Below, one piece after another: positions 1 to 11,637 of a stretch of 64,000 bases of DNA. The stretch covers positions 27,342,001-27,406,000 of the forward strand of contig JBANAY010000003.1 of the NCBI GenBank assembly GCA_037952775.1, in the 5' to 3' direction. The DNA comes from Clonostachys chloroleuca. Lineage: Eukaryota; Ascomycota; Sordariomycetes; Hypocreales; Bionectriaceae. Made by a program: the position numbers and the translations under genes. The first letter of the stretch is position 1; each line of letters opens with the position of its first letter. The notes under the pieces were generated by a model. That model was not told the origin of the DNA and searched no databases. It saw only the letters and a list, made by a program, of their open reading frames with translations.

Positions 1-1232
1 CTGGACCAAGGCTTTTATTCCTCTCCAATTCAGTAGCCACTTGACCTGGTATCCTAGAGATCTACCAGGCTCTTTAATCAACATGAATTTGGCGCTGGCA
101 AGTGATATACCAGCTATGATGACATGATGTGTTCCGGTTCTCCAAACCAAGTGTAGCTTGACTCCACCGACGACAGGCAAATCTAATTTGGTTGAAAGCC
201 TCTCTGGGCTGTGCTTGAGAAGTGCAGCAATCTTGGGCTTACCGGAACAGTCTCTTGCGCCGACAGGCTGACATACTTTGATCAGGATAGCAGCGGCCTT
301 AATGACAAAAATGATGACCCGGAAATATGCGAACCAATACAGGAAGGTATGCCAAAGCCCTTTATCATCCGTAGAGTTGGTCAGGATAAACCAATGGGTT
401 GCCATTTCTAGCCGATATCTCAGCCGAACCTGGCAAATATTTGGTCAGTCTTGAATACAAAATTTTTCAGCAAGCTTTTAGCATCCCTTGATCAGACTCC
501 ATTCAGCATTCTCGACCATAATTTCAGCCTAAATTGCCCGTGTTAGGCAAAAATAGTTGTGTTGTTCTTAAAATGCTTGGGAAGGGAAAAGGCCTTTGTG
601 AAGAGTTCTAAATGCTTACACAAGTTTGGTGTTGCTTTACTCACCGGTTCATATTGTAAATGGATAGCCCCAAGAGAGAGAGAGAGAGATAAAAGTCAAG
701 TGAAATTGAAGATTGAGTGAGGTGCAGAGATCAACACGCGAAGCTTGCTGGTTGTGTGTCTAGGCTGAGATTCAAAATCTCGCCCATCTTGCAATTAGGC
801 GGGTTTTAGTTTCTGATCTTCTATGCTTCTCGGTTAATAGTCTCGACAATTATACATTAAGAAGATATTAAATAGGTGTGAATCTGTCCTTGATTGTCAT
901 CCCGCACACCATATACCAGGTCTCCTAATCACTCGCTCCATGTCCTGCCACCTATTCAAAGCGGAAAACATCAAAAAGATTTTGATTGGTGGGCCAAATT
1001 CTATGTCGACTATGACTCAGATGATTATCTGCATTTAGAAGTAATTAAACAATCTATTTGAGGCCAAACTTGACAGGATGGCGTTGTGAGAGAGACCGCC
1101 GCACGAGGTTGGTGTGTTAAACTATTCTCAAGGACAGTAACGCTGTACATCTTGAAGAATTTATTACCTCCCCAGTAGTTAATCCATTACCCTGTTAGAT
1201 ATCTCACACTCATTCACTCGGAATAACATCCT
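1..1232. other. Intergenic, no gene recognised
   Basis: I see no convincing coding exon here. The only open frame of note (211-411) is 66 codons long, has no recognisable motif and no splice partner. A short GA microsatellite lies at about 672-689. The right part would be the 3' flank of the minus-strand monooxygenase gene. Confidence 0.5.
672..689. repeat. (GA)n microsatellite
   Basis: About eight consecutive GA units are visible; a simple-sequence repeat with no evident role. Confidence 0.8.
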
Positions 1233-3817
1233 CTATTTACGAATAAGCCCAGAGATAGCACTCTCTCGCCAGCTCCAGAGACTAGTCAAAGTAGCACCAG
1301 GCCCAATAACAATGTTACCAAACACCACTGCAAGGGTGGCCTTAACTGCAGCTTGAGTACGGACATACCCATCCCTACGAAGCTGCCAGATAGAGTACAG
1401 ACCGTGGGCCGCAAGAGCGCCCATAGAAAGTAGCATGTCATACTTGAAGAATATGCCAACCTCGGCTGCGCGGTTTGGCAGATTCCAGTTCTTTTCAAAT
1501 GGATTAGGCAGACCACAGAAGATCTTGCCAAGAGAAAGATCGGGATGCGTGTAGATGTACGCCATTGTAACGATGTGGCTGGTGGCTTGGACCAATGTCG
1601 CATACGAGTAGGCTGACTTGAGACCGGCTACGTCGTCGTCACTGTAGATCGCCAGACGCTCCTCTTTGGCCTCTTGCTTCTTTTCCTTTTCAGTCTTGTG
1701 CTTGCCCAAGTTCCTCCACCATCGAAGACCGGCCGAGAACATACTGGTAAGAATGGGCACCATAGGTGGAGCGAATTGCCAAAGAGCGGTCCAGTCCTGC
1801 CAGGCAACCACATTAGAGGGAACCACCATCAGGACAGAGGGCACGAGATATCCCAGAGTAAGGGCCGGAACGAGCGAATTGACAACGTCGGGCTTGACAA
1901 ATCGGTAATGAACACCAGTGTCACTGAGGGAGGAATGGAGGAGAGCCCAGTAAGGGGCGATGTGACCAATCCCCCTCAGCTGAATCAGAGTAAGGAAGAG
2001 GGCGGGCAAAGAGAGGATATTTGTCCTGTTTGCCTCGCGATTTCCCTCTACTGTCCAGACAAGAATGGATCCGACCAACTGAGAGAGAAAGTGGATTGCC
2101 TGGACTCGGGTAGCAAGATTCTCACTTGCGATGACGTCTGAGAATACGGAAGTCATCACTCTGAGAAGATTTCCAGCACCCGTTGAGCTAGCCCAAGGCC
2201 GGATGATGGGAATTGTATTGGCCCAAAGGGTCCTGTTTGAGACGTCGAGCCGCATTGACTTGCCCGCGAGATATATGGTAGCGCCCATTGCACCACCAAA
2301 CGCAGCCCAACCTGCCCATGCAGCAATTTGACTAACCGGCTTTGCAGGGAGCTCATCCTTGAAAGGTACCACATGGGGTCGTTGGGGCTTGGGCAGATAA
2401 TGAAGGGAGGGAGCATCAGCCATAAGCCCGCATTGCGCGTCGATCAAGAAGCTCTCCTTGACAAAATTGGGTAACACACGCAGTGCAATCCAGGTCTTGA
2501 GCGGGTTTTCAGTGCCATTGACAACCTGATTCTCGTATGATTCGTCCACAACCTTCTTGGCACGGCTGATTCTCGAGGACTCGACATAATCCATGATCTT
2601 TTTGACGTCGCTGTCCTCTAGACCATTGAGGCCCTGTGGACGCTCCTTTTGTACGTTCAAAATACCATTGACGAGCTCTGCAGCCGACTCGAATGCTAAA
2701 TTGGCACCCATTCCGGTTGCAGGATTAGGCTAGGTTGTTTGATGTTAGCTAGCTGTCGTACTAAAAGAACCAGAAATTGTTTCTTTACCTTGTGAGCCGA
2801 GTCTCCCATAGTGATAATTCTTTTGAACGACCACTTGTCGTATACTGTATGATGGAGGGGTGTCATGCCTCCCACGACTCTGTGGTCGTAGAGATCCTGA
2901 AAGCGAACCTTGTCGGCGATTCTTGTATTAGAGTACTTCTTAATGAATGCCGCCTCCTCCTCGGCGGAAAAGCGCCTTTGGATATCGTCTCCATATGGGG
3001 TTTTGCTGTATTTCTCATCGAGCAAGAAGAAAGCTTGGCCATTGTGTCCTGGGAAGACGAAGTAGCTGAAACCCTTTCCTTGGGAAATATACACCTCCTC
3101 GAGAGAAAGATTAGGAACGTCCTTGGCGATACCATAGGTGGCAAAGTAATAACAAGGTACTTTTGAGGAAGGATTCTCAGCAAAATAACCGGGCTGGACC
3201 TCCTTGGCGATGCGATACATGGTCTCTCTGACTGCACTGTAGATTCCGTCTGCTCCCACAACAATACTTCCCTCAAAGATCTGGCCGTCGTTGGAATGGA
3301 CTTGGACACCATCTTTCTTCAGCTTAATATCAGAAACTCGCTTATTCAATTGAATATTTTCTTTCTTCTGGATCTTGTTGTGCAGTAGGCGCACGAGGGA
3401 TGGGCGGTCCACAAAGAGCACCGGATATCCAAATCTGCAAACGGTCAACTGTGCTCGATATATTACTCCCCATGGTATCCTTCCTCGCGCGTCAGCTTCT
3501 TACCTTTTCTCATAATGCTCGTAACCATCGCGGCATACGAGATGCTGTCTCCCATCACTCCCCTGGACCCTATAAGTATGATAATGAGCTAGGCCCAAGG
3601 CTTTAAGGGGCTCGTAGCATCCGATTTGGTCCAGAATGCGGCAGCCATTGGGGCACACGGCTATACCTGCACCAATGGCCGGAGCAATCTCATCACGAGA
3701 CTCCAAGAGAACATAATCAATGTCGAACTTTTCCAGCATGATGGCCAGGGAGAGGCCGGCAAAGCCTCCTCCCACAATGACCACCTTGAAGGGTCTTTGG
3801 TCTTTGGCCGCACCCAT
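1233..3817 (-). CDS. FAD-dependent monooxygenase with C-terminal multi-pass membrane domain
   Basis: Three exons (3817-3504, 3434-2789, 2729-1233) join in frame to about 818 residues. The start at 3817 is chosen because the Rossmann motif VVIVGGGFAGLS follows about 12 residues later; an upstream in-frame Met would only add an odd leader. The group A flavin monooxygenase fold is supported by the N-terminal GGGFAGLS, by FGYPVLFVDRPSL (residues about 105-120) and by the second FAD motif GDSAHKPNPATGMG at about 315-328, which spans the second splice junction. Classical PaxM-like enzymes end near 450-500 residues. Here another 350 or so follow, with several hydrophobic stretches interrupted by a lysine/glutamate-rich loop. 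This suggests a membrane-anchored oxygenase acting on a lipophilic (for example prenylated) substrate. No terpene or polyketide synthase lies nearby, so the pathway is unknown. Confidence 0.85.
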
Positions 3818-5030
3818 ATTTGCGTGATTAGAAACGTCTGGTAGTGAGTAAAGTTGGAGAAGAATCAACGGGGTCTTATGAGATAGTCGGTGTAGTTTTA
3901 ACTCCGGTCATCCCTTGATTCTGCTGCGGGCGTTAGAAGGTGGTGTCTCGGAAGAGCGGTGTCTCGAAGAAAGACACTGAGGAATTCAATGCGTGGTCCT
4001 CGGCCGGCAGTCACTCTTGAACCTTTATTTGCGGGTACCATCAGCACAGTTCTTTGCTCGTCGACTCCGTAATCCTGGCCGTTATCTCCTTGTCGAAGTC
4101 AGCACTTTTCTATTTTATGGCCCCTACGTAGCCTGCCTGAAACAGCGATCCTTGCTGTTCCACCTACTCAATCCACGTTGCGCAAGGATTCTTCATCATT
4201 CATTGCAGGAAATCCGAAAGGACCCATCATCGGAAAGGCCGGGGAATACTATTTCAACTTAGTGTTCCTACGTTTTCGAAATGGATCAACCTAATATTGC
4301 TTACGTGCACAGGGAGCCATGCCATATGCCTGCTGTATGTGGGAGGATGGGGCGATTTTCAATAAATGGAGTATTTTAGACACCGCAGATGGAATAGTAA
4401 ACATGTTAATTAGTTCACCAACTGGCCCATGTTCCGGTTGCGGCAGAGATGAACCACGGGGCTTTTTCTCATCACACCACTTGAATACTAGAAAGGATAT
4501 GATCTTTGACGTATGAGGCTTACGATTTTCCTTACCTTCCTTATCTACTGCATAACTCAAACGATATGACGGAGACATTGCTGATTCATCATTAGACTGT
4601 CTAACATTCGAGAGCTTCCCGCCCAAAATCTAAGACATTTTTAACGGCGGGACATTCATTCACTCCTATCTACCTGTTCCAGCTCGGAATAAGCTCTCAG
4701 CGAGTATGGGCTAATATCCTGTGGGAATACGTACTGAGCGTATTTATGATAACCTATCACGTATGAACATGTAAAGTCGATATAAGAGCTCAGGCAGTGA
4801 ATAAGGAACTGAATCACAACGCTCTGAGTTCATCTTCCACATTGCAAAGAGAGCAGACAGAACGGCATTGGAGGGTTGCGGAGATAAAGCCATGCATTAC
4901 CGCCGGTAAGCAGTAGGATGTGCCACGCTTTGTAGGGGCCCAAATTTGTACAGGGATGGAGGATAGGATCTGACATGCAGGGTCTCGAGGTGCGGAGTCA
5001 TTTTCCAGACCATTCAACTAATGATCAATT
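3818..5030. other. Intergenic between divergent genes, no gene recognised
   Basis: This 1.2-kb stretch separates the minus-strand monooxygenase from the plus-strand G-alpha-like gene and presumably holds both promoters. The longest open frame (4291-4626, minus, 111 codons) shows no motif or splice partner. Confidence 0.5.
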
Positions 5031-6383
5031 ATGGGCGTTGAATCGAAATCAGATAGCTCTTTCGAGCTCACAAAGGAGTCCTCTGAGTCCGCCGTCACCA
5101 GCGACGAAGAGAAACTGCTGAGGGACCCTGAAGCTCCCATGTTGCCAACGGCAAGGGTCGCGCAAGCCCCTGTGTCCGGCGGCTGGTTTGACCCCAGATC
5201 TTTTACAAACCTGCAGTGGGCGTCAAATATATCCCACACAGTCAGTAATACTATAAATTATGTCGCCGGCCAATTTTCAGAGGAGACTTTGGGTTTGGCT
5301 GTGGAGGAGAAGAGGCGGGCCGAGGCGATCGACCAGTTTCTTGATCAAGAGTCCCACAGACGAGACCGACAACTGAAAGTGATCATGTTTGGCGACATCT
5401 GGCAAAAACAAGCCCTCTGGAGACATTCTCGTCTAATTGTGCAGCCATTGTCAAGTCAAGAGCGGTCAGAATTGATCCCTGAAGTACGGCGAGCTGTTCT
5501 TGACATGGCAATGACTGTCCTTCACTATCTGGATGAAGAAATCATTTCCAAGACGAAAGAGAAGAACTTGGAGCAAGACTGGGCTGGCAAGATCAGAGCA
5601 ATCAGATCACTCCACTGGAAAGACGAAACAGAAAGAGTCAACCAAATTTTAGCTTTAAACATGGAGACTTTCCACGCTCAATTGAAAGAACACGGAGTTT
5701 CGATGAAGGAGGTATATAGCAAAGCCCATTTTTTCGATGAACCTGGATTTTTGGCCTGCCCATATTATGATAGTCAAGACATCTTCAAACAGGTAGAGAG
5801 GGTGTACGCTGCAGACTACGAGCCGACAGACCACGACTTTTTCCACTTTGACCGGCGTTTATCCCTAACACTGATACGAGAAGTTAGAATCGAAAAGATC
5901 GGCTACTCTATTCAACTGCAAGATCCGGTTCGAAATATGGGTGAGCGACGAAAATGGATCCACCATATCGAGAACCCTACTGGTCTATTGTTCATTGCCG
6001 ATATCAGTCATTACGATGAAGTACTTTTGGAAGATGACTCGTCGAACGTGTTAGACGAGCAGATGGCGGCTTACGAGTCAGTCCTTTCGTCCAAGTGGTT
6101 TTCCAAGGCCCCATTACTGCTTGTGTTGTCCAATGTGGTCTTATTTGAGTCTAAGCTGGAAATCTCGCCCCTTGCCAAGACCTTCCTGGACTACGAGGGC
6201 ACAAGTTTGGATGATGCAAAGACATATATTGCCTCTCGATTCCTGAGTCGAGCCAAGGACCGGACAGACATCCATGTAGTCTATCTCAATGTGTGCGATG
6301 AGCAGAACGTGCGAGAGATTCTTGATGTCATGGAGGGAACAGTACTCAAACCAGCACTTACGAGGCTCGGTGTTGTTGAGTAG
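5031..6383 (+). CDS. Degenerate G-protein alpha-subunit-like protein (predicted pseudo-GTPase)
   Basis: A single 450-codon exon begins MGVESKSD. From about residue 230 it follows the G-alpha framework: ADYEPT (261-266), GERRKWIHHIENPTG (304-318), ISHYDEVLLEDDSSN (325-339), SKWFSKAPLLLVL (354-366) and SPLAKTFLDYEG (379-390). The nucleotide-binding boxes are lost. The P-loop position reads VIMFGDIWQKQ (117-127) without GxxxxGK[ST]. The switch II DVGGQ position reads DPVRN. The NKxD box reads SNVV, and the TCAT position near 424 reads NVCD. A 100-residue acidic N-terminal extension precedes the domain, and Gly2 lacks a good myristoylation context. Conventional fungal G-alphas are about 350 residues and intron-rich; this one is longer and intronless. 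It may be a non-catalytic signalling scaffold or decoy; function is inferred only. Confidence 0.8.
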   Translation: MGVESKSDSSFELTKESSESAVTSDEEKLLRDPEAPMLPTARVAQAPVSGGWFDPRSFTNLQWASNISHTVSNTINYVAGQFSEETLGLAVEEKRRAEAIDQFLDQESHRRDRQLKVIMFGDIWQKQALWRHSRLIVQPLSSQERSELIPEVRRAVLDMAMTVLHYLDEEIISKTKEKNLEQDWAGKIRAIRSLHWKDETERVNQILALNMETFHAQLKEHGVSMKEVYSKAHFFDEPGFLACPYYDSQDIFKQVERVYAADYEPTDHDFFHFDRRLSLTLIREVRIEKIGYSIQLQDPVRNMGERRKWIHHIENPTGLLFIADISHYDEVLLEDDSSNVLDEQMAAYESVLSSKWFSKAPLLLVLSNVVLFESKLEISPLAKTFLDYEGTSLDDAKTYIASRFLSRAKDRTDIHVVYLNVCDEQNVREILDVMEGTVLKPALTRLGVVE

Positions 6384-6739
6384 ATATAGCTTTGGTTTTC
6401 GATGTCGTGATAGATCTATGTTTCATTTTCTCTCAATATGGGAAAGAAGGATATAACGGCATTTCTTAATATAGCGCGGTGGGATTGTTTGATGAATGCG
6501 TGACATCGTATGAGTTGGAGTCTATAAGAGAGCGTGCCAACATGGTGTGCAACAGAGAGTGCTCGATTTCTTCAATAGAATTTGCGAATTGGTCTAGGAG
6601 TTTTAGCTTTGAAAGAGAATTTTGTGGTATCATTTATTTGAACTATACGAGATTCCAAGACTACACATTCAATCATCATGCTTCGACTCCTCTCCATAAT
6701 TTCCTCCCAGTCAATGAAGACAGCCAGTCATTGAGACTC
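6384..6739. other. Short convergent intergenic region
   Basis: This stretch lies between the 3' ends of two convergent genes and is AT-rich. No gene or structured element is visible. Confidence 0.5.
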
Positions 6740-7869
6740 TTAGACCTGAGGGTAGGCCGTATAGTTCCACGGCCTGCTGTTCTGTAGCAACTGGTAGTCC
6801 AGTCCCTTTGCTCCTGCGTTCATGTAGAAGAACTTGGTAAAAGGCACCATTCCTCGGTATGAGAACTCTACATTCTCAGGGATGAAGGCCACGTCACCCG
6901 CGATCAAGGTAGCCTTTTCATAGCCCTTAATGGCCAGTTCAAGTAGGCCATCTTCCATCTGCAAGCCAAAGTGGTTGGGCAGGACGGTGACATCCCCGGT
7001 GGACTTGGGTGACAGGATGACGGTGCCAGTGGTGAAGTTCTTTCCGAACGTAATGTCGGCGGTGGCTAGCGGCTGAATGATCTTGTAGCCCGACTCTTCG
7101 TTCAGGTATTTGGGACCGTAATCCTTCGCGATGAAGTAGGGAAGGGTGGGATCGGTCGGTATCTCGTTTGGCCCATCGTGCCAGTGCAAAGACTTATCAC
7201 CGGCTGTTCCGTTGACAAAGTCTCTTCGAGGGATCCAGGGCGCATCGTCGTAGAAGGCATAGAGATCCAGACTCTGCAGAGTAGCATCCTCCTTAGGCGT
7301 AAGTGCGCCGAAGGGGGGTTGTCGTTCTCGGCTGGGACAAACGACGAGCTGATGCCTGTCGTGTCGAAGTCGCCGGAGCTGAAAACCTCGAACAGATGCT
7401 CAAATCCAGCAGGGTGGAAAACGTGCGTCAGTGACGAGTCGGGGTCGGTGAGCTGGAAGGTGTGAATCCCATAGGGCGGAATGCTGCCGTAGTCACCCAC
7501 GGTGGCTACGCGGGCCTCGTGGCTCGCATTGGCCTCGTCCTTCATGCCCCAGAGCTGGACGCGGCCACGAGAGCAGTAAAAATGCTCTTGAACCTCGTGG
7601 TGGCGGTGAGGACGCGCAGATGTGTAGCCCCGGACGTTGCCAGTGTGCTGGAGGAGCGCAAACGCACCGCCGGAGGAGTTGTTGGTAATGGAGTAACGGA
7701 TCACTTGGGTCTCAGCCAGCTTGGTCGCCTTGCCTCGGAATTTCGGCAGGACATATGGCCTGACGTGATCGGGAGCTTCCATAACAATGATACTTTCATT
7801 GTTGACTGCAACACCCAGAGCAGGAGTGGCAACTGCAGCAGCAGCCGCCAGAACGGCAGGGACTCTCAT
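6740..7869 (-). CDS. Secreted quercetin 2,3-dioxygenase (bicupin), frame broken at a G6 run
   Basis: It would open the flavonol ring of quercetin, releasing CO, outside the cell. The start at 7869 gives a signal peptide (MRVPAVLAAAAAVATPALG). The N-terminal cupin carries the Cu-site pattern H88-x-H90-x4-E95, followed by H136 in GIHTF; this is the spacing known from the Aspergillus japonicus enzyme. The second cupin (SPKSTGDV, then NHFGLQMEDG) forms the C-terminal half. The reading frame switches at the C/G homopolymer 7313-7318 (six bases). Upstream of it the protein reads ENDNPP; downstream the clean open frame continues FGALTPKEDA to the stop at 6740. One extra base would give about 376 residues, the usual family length. 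No intron explains the shift, so it is either a sequence error or a recent inactivating deletion. Confidence 0.85.
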
Positions 7870-9605
7870 GTTTGCTAATCGACTGTGAGTAGGCCAGGAT
7901 GTGAGCAAATGGAGCGAAGAGAACGCGTTCAATTGTTGATTTTGTTGAGCAGAACCAAACCTTCTTCTTATAGAACTTGACTCTGGAACCGAAGGCTACC
8001 TTCCCGATTCGCTATGCTGACAGGGTCGATCAGAATAAATAATCAGGAAGTGTGGCAACTTTAGATTTTCGATGTTACAGCATAGAGAAGTCCAAGAAGA
8101 GCTTTAACCCGAGGTTGAATACGTATGGCAGTTTGAGTAGAAATAGACAATCTGCCATTCTTAGAGCCCCTTCTTTGGAGTAATCCGTCACGTCTTTTGG
8201 ACTTTCGAAGGCCGTCCCATCATCTTTCTATTGGAGGCGGCGTATAGCAAAATGATCAACATACGTAAGTCGCCCTACGGTTCGAGAAGGGTCCGAAAAT
8301 CTGAAAATCGGATCATCTTCGTTTCGGGATGCATTGGTTGCTGGATGCATGATCGAAATTAGTTCCTGGAGCGGAATCCCACCAGGATCTATCCCATTGG
8401 CTGCCAAGATGTGCATGTTGCATTCATCTCACGTATGTATCCGCTTGATCGCTGGATTCTACAGGCACTCGGAAACTCTCCCATCACGTGTAGAATACGT
8501 GCTTACTCTAACAAGGAGGTGGCATCCCTGCGATTCGGAAAAAAGATCGATTGACGATGAGAGGAACGGAGTCACCGTTTGGTTTGTGGGGCTGGAAGGC
8601 GAATCTGATATTTATAACTTCCTAGTTCAGGCAGTTGTAGGATTCTCAGGGTGTAGGATCCCAGCGGTGAGCGTGCGCCGAATGGAACTTTGGTCTTTCG
8701 GGTTTGACAGTGTTTTTCGTGAATTCTGAGTTCCGGTTAGCTTTTGAAAGGCTTGTTGACAAAAACAAACTGCATATTTTTCTATGTTGCCCATACCTAC
8801 TATGTCTCCCAAGGAGTGTATCGCTTCTGAATTTGCACATCTCCGTCTTTATAATTTTACGCTAAAACATGCCTGACGACTTCTTCGCTGAGCTGGTTTG
8901 CCATCGCTTCCAATCAGCATAGGGCCAAGTTGCAAGCAATTGCCCCGCCGGCAGATTTTATGAGGCCATGGATCGGTGTACAAACGGTGATTGTGGTATA
9001 AAAAGCTCGAACTGAAAGCTCTTGCAGAGACTAGATAGTGCTGATATTGAGGAGGGAGCAACGGATGCCTAGACTTGCTTGAGTTCTCGACGTTACAACA
9101 GGGATGGCGTCGTAAGTATTATAGTTGATGATCAAAGAAGAAATCAAGATTTCTTGGCTATCTAATGGTGGTTGCGGGGTACCAGCTTAGAGGGCAGAGG
9201 CTCGGGACAATATCCATGTGACGGAAGACAAACTACATCCAAATCGTCTACATTCAGCGACCCCGGCAATCCTTCACGAATCAAAATGGCTGACTGGGAT
9301 CTACGTGCTCTCTTGGGGTTAGATAGTGGCGTCTAATGCTATCAGTCAATGCAACGCAACGGAATTCTGCAACTAAATGCTTACATGGTCCGCAACTGCC
9401 GGCTTAGACTCTCACATCCTGGATGAGTCCAACTGATAGCAGACTTCTTTCCCCGCTGGACGGCACCCTTATGAGTACAAAAAGACATCTCTTCCCAAGT
9501 CAGATCAGTTTTGTCTCCCACTTGCCATTTTCCTCCTCTTGATACCAGGTCGACCCATTACCTCTCTTCGAAAGCTCAACTCGACTCCACCTGTCAGCTT
9601 ACGCC
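7870..9605. other. Intergenic between divergent genes, no gene recognised
   Basis: This holds the promoters of the minus-strand quercetinase and the plus-strand GMC oxidoreductase. Open frames such as 8334-8729 are short and show no family signature. Confidence 0.5.
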
Positions 9606-11527
9606 ATGGGTCTCTATACCGATTTTCCAGCGGAAATCAATGCTGTAGACATTATCATCGCCGGTGGCGGTACCGCCGGTTGCATCGTGGCATCCAGACT
9701 TGCCGATGCTGACCCAAACCTATCCATCCTGGTCGTCGAGGCTGGCCCCGACGGAGCTGGGAATCCCAGCGTGAATTATCCCGTCTTCTTCTTGGGGAAT
9801 ATTCACCCTACCTCCAGCGTGTCGACCTTTTACAAGAGCAAGAAATCCAGCTGTACGGGCGATCGCGACATTTTCGTGCCCACCGGCAATGTGCTCGGCG
9901 GTGGTTCGGCCATCAATATGATGTACTACAATCGTGCTCAGCGCTCGGATTGGGATTCGTGGAACGTGCCCGGTTGGTCTGCCGACGAGTTACTCCCGTA
10001 CATGAAAAAGGTTCGGGCTCATCTTGGAACAAGCTTCTCCGGCTCTTTCCTTCAAAACTGGCAACCTTGAAATCTGACTTGGTGTCCAGCTTGAATCGTA
10101 CCATGGCCCGGGCTCGATGGACGACCACGGAACTGATGGCCCGATCCAAGTATCTAAGGGCACTTATGCTTCTCCCAGAATACAGGATCAATGCATCTCG
10201 GCGATGAACGAGCTCGGGTGGCCGGAGATTGATGACTTCTACAGCGCGGAGACCTGTAACGGGGTTCAGCGCCCTGTTCGATACATCTCTCGTGATGGTA
10301 AGCGCCAAGACACGGCATCGCGATACCTGAGACCTCGTCTCGAAGACAACAAGCACCCCAATCTCCATGTCGCTGTTGGCACAAAGGTCGTCAAGGTTCT
10401 GATTGAGGGTCAACGAGCCACCGGCATAGTGCTCAAGGGCATTGCGGCAGAGGCAAAGGAGCGCACGATCCAAGCCAACAGACTGGTTGTTGTATCCGCG
10501 GGCACGTTTGGTACACCTGCAATCCTGGAGCGGTCCGGAATTGGCAGCGCCGAGGTCTTGGAGCGTGCTGGCGTTACTCAGGTTGTCGACCTTGCCGGTG
10601 TCGGGAGGGAGTATGAAGACCACAGCATGGTAATGTACTCATTCAAGTCTGCTCTGGAGCCCGAGGAGACTATAGACGGGATTCTGAGGGGCAAGACGAA
10701 CCCCGCTGAGCTGATACAGAGCAACCACCCGATTTTAGGGTGGAATACCGTGGAGGCTTCACTCAAAATCCGGCCAAGCGAGAAAGACATTGCTTCATTT
10801 TCTCCTGAATTCAAGGAGCATTGGGATATCGAGTATAGAAACAAGAAGGATAAACCTTTGGTTTTGATGGCTCTGATCTGCACGTAAGTCCAAGGATCAT
10901 TGACTCTTAAGATGCCAATAGCATGCTAACTGAAACAGCTATCCTGCGGATCCCACTGGGGTTCCTGAAGGACAGTATTTTGGCATGCCCGTCTTCACTC
11001 CGTACACACTCTCGAAGGGTCGCCTCCATATTACTGGCCCGGGCTTGGATGATCCCGTCGATTTTGACATCGGATGCCTTTCAGATGAAAAGGGGATTGA
11101 TCTTCAGAAGCACAGGTGGGCGTACAAGAAGCATCGGGAGATTGCCCGCCGTATCGGTGTCTACCGTGGAGAGTACGCACCCGACCACCCTCCATTCCCG
11201 TCTGACTCGAAGGCTGCATGTGTTGAACTCGATGGGCCACCTCAAAACGTGAAAGACATCGAGTATTCAGCCGAGGATGATGCCATTATCGATGCTTGGG
11301 TACGGGATAAAGTCAACTCGATATGGCATTCCCTCGGTACATGCAAAATGGCTCCGGTCGAGAATTATGGTGTCGTCGGCCCTAACCTGAGTGTCCATGG
11401 GATCCAGGGCTTAAAGTTGGTTGATTTGAGCATCGCCCCGAAAAATGTGGCTGCCAATACGAACCATACGGCACTTGTGATTGGAGAAAAGGGGGCGGAT
11501 ATTATCATCAAGGAGCTCAATCTTTGA
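9606..11527 (+). CDS. GMC-family FAD oxidoreductase (alcohol oxidase/dehydrogenase-like)
   Basis: Three exons (9606-10010, 10090-10883, 10939-11527) encode about 595 residues. The N-terminus has the ADP-binding motif IIIAGGGTAGC (about 16-26) and an Asp-rich strand ending VVEAGP. GNVLGGGSAINMM matches GMC signature 1, and SAGTFGTPAILERSGIG signature 2. The C-terminal catalytic region is WHSLGTCKM, with the second catalytic position in NTNHTAL. The first splice joins MKK to LESYHGPGS (donor GTTCGG, slightly unusual) and the second has a canonical GTAAGT donor. There is no signal peptide, so it is probably intracellular. The substrate is not determinable (methanol/aryl-alcohol/choline-type branches are alternatives). 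The gene converges with the bZIP gene about 110 bp downstream. Confidence 0.9.
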
Positions 11528-11637
11528 ACAAATGCTATACTTTTGAGTGTCTAGGCTGCCTTTGTCTCCCTTTCTTCGGGTCATCAAAACCATCGTGAAA
11601 TCTTGAAAAAGCCATCGAAATGTTAAGAAAAAAACTA

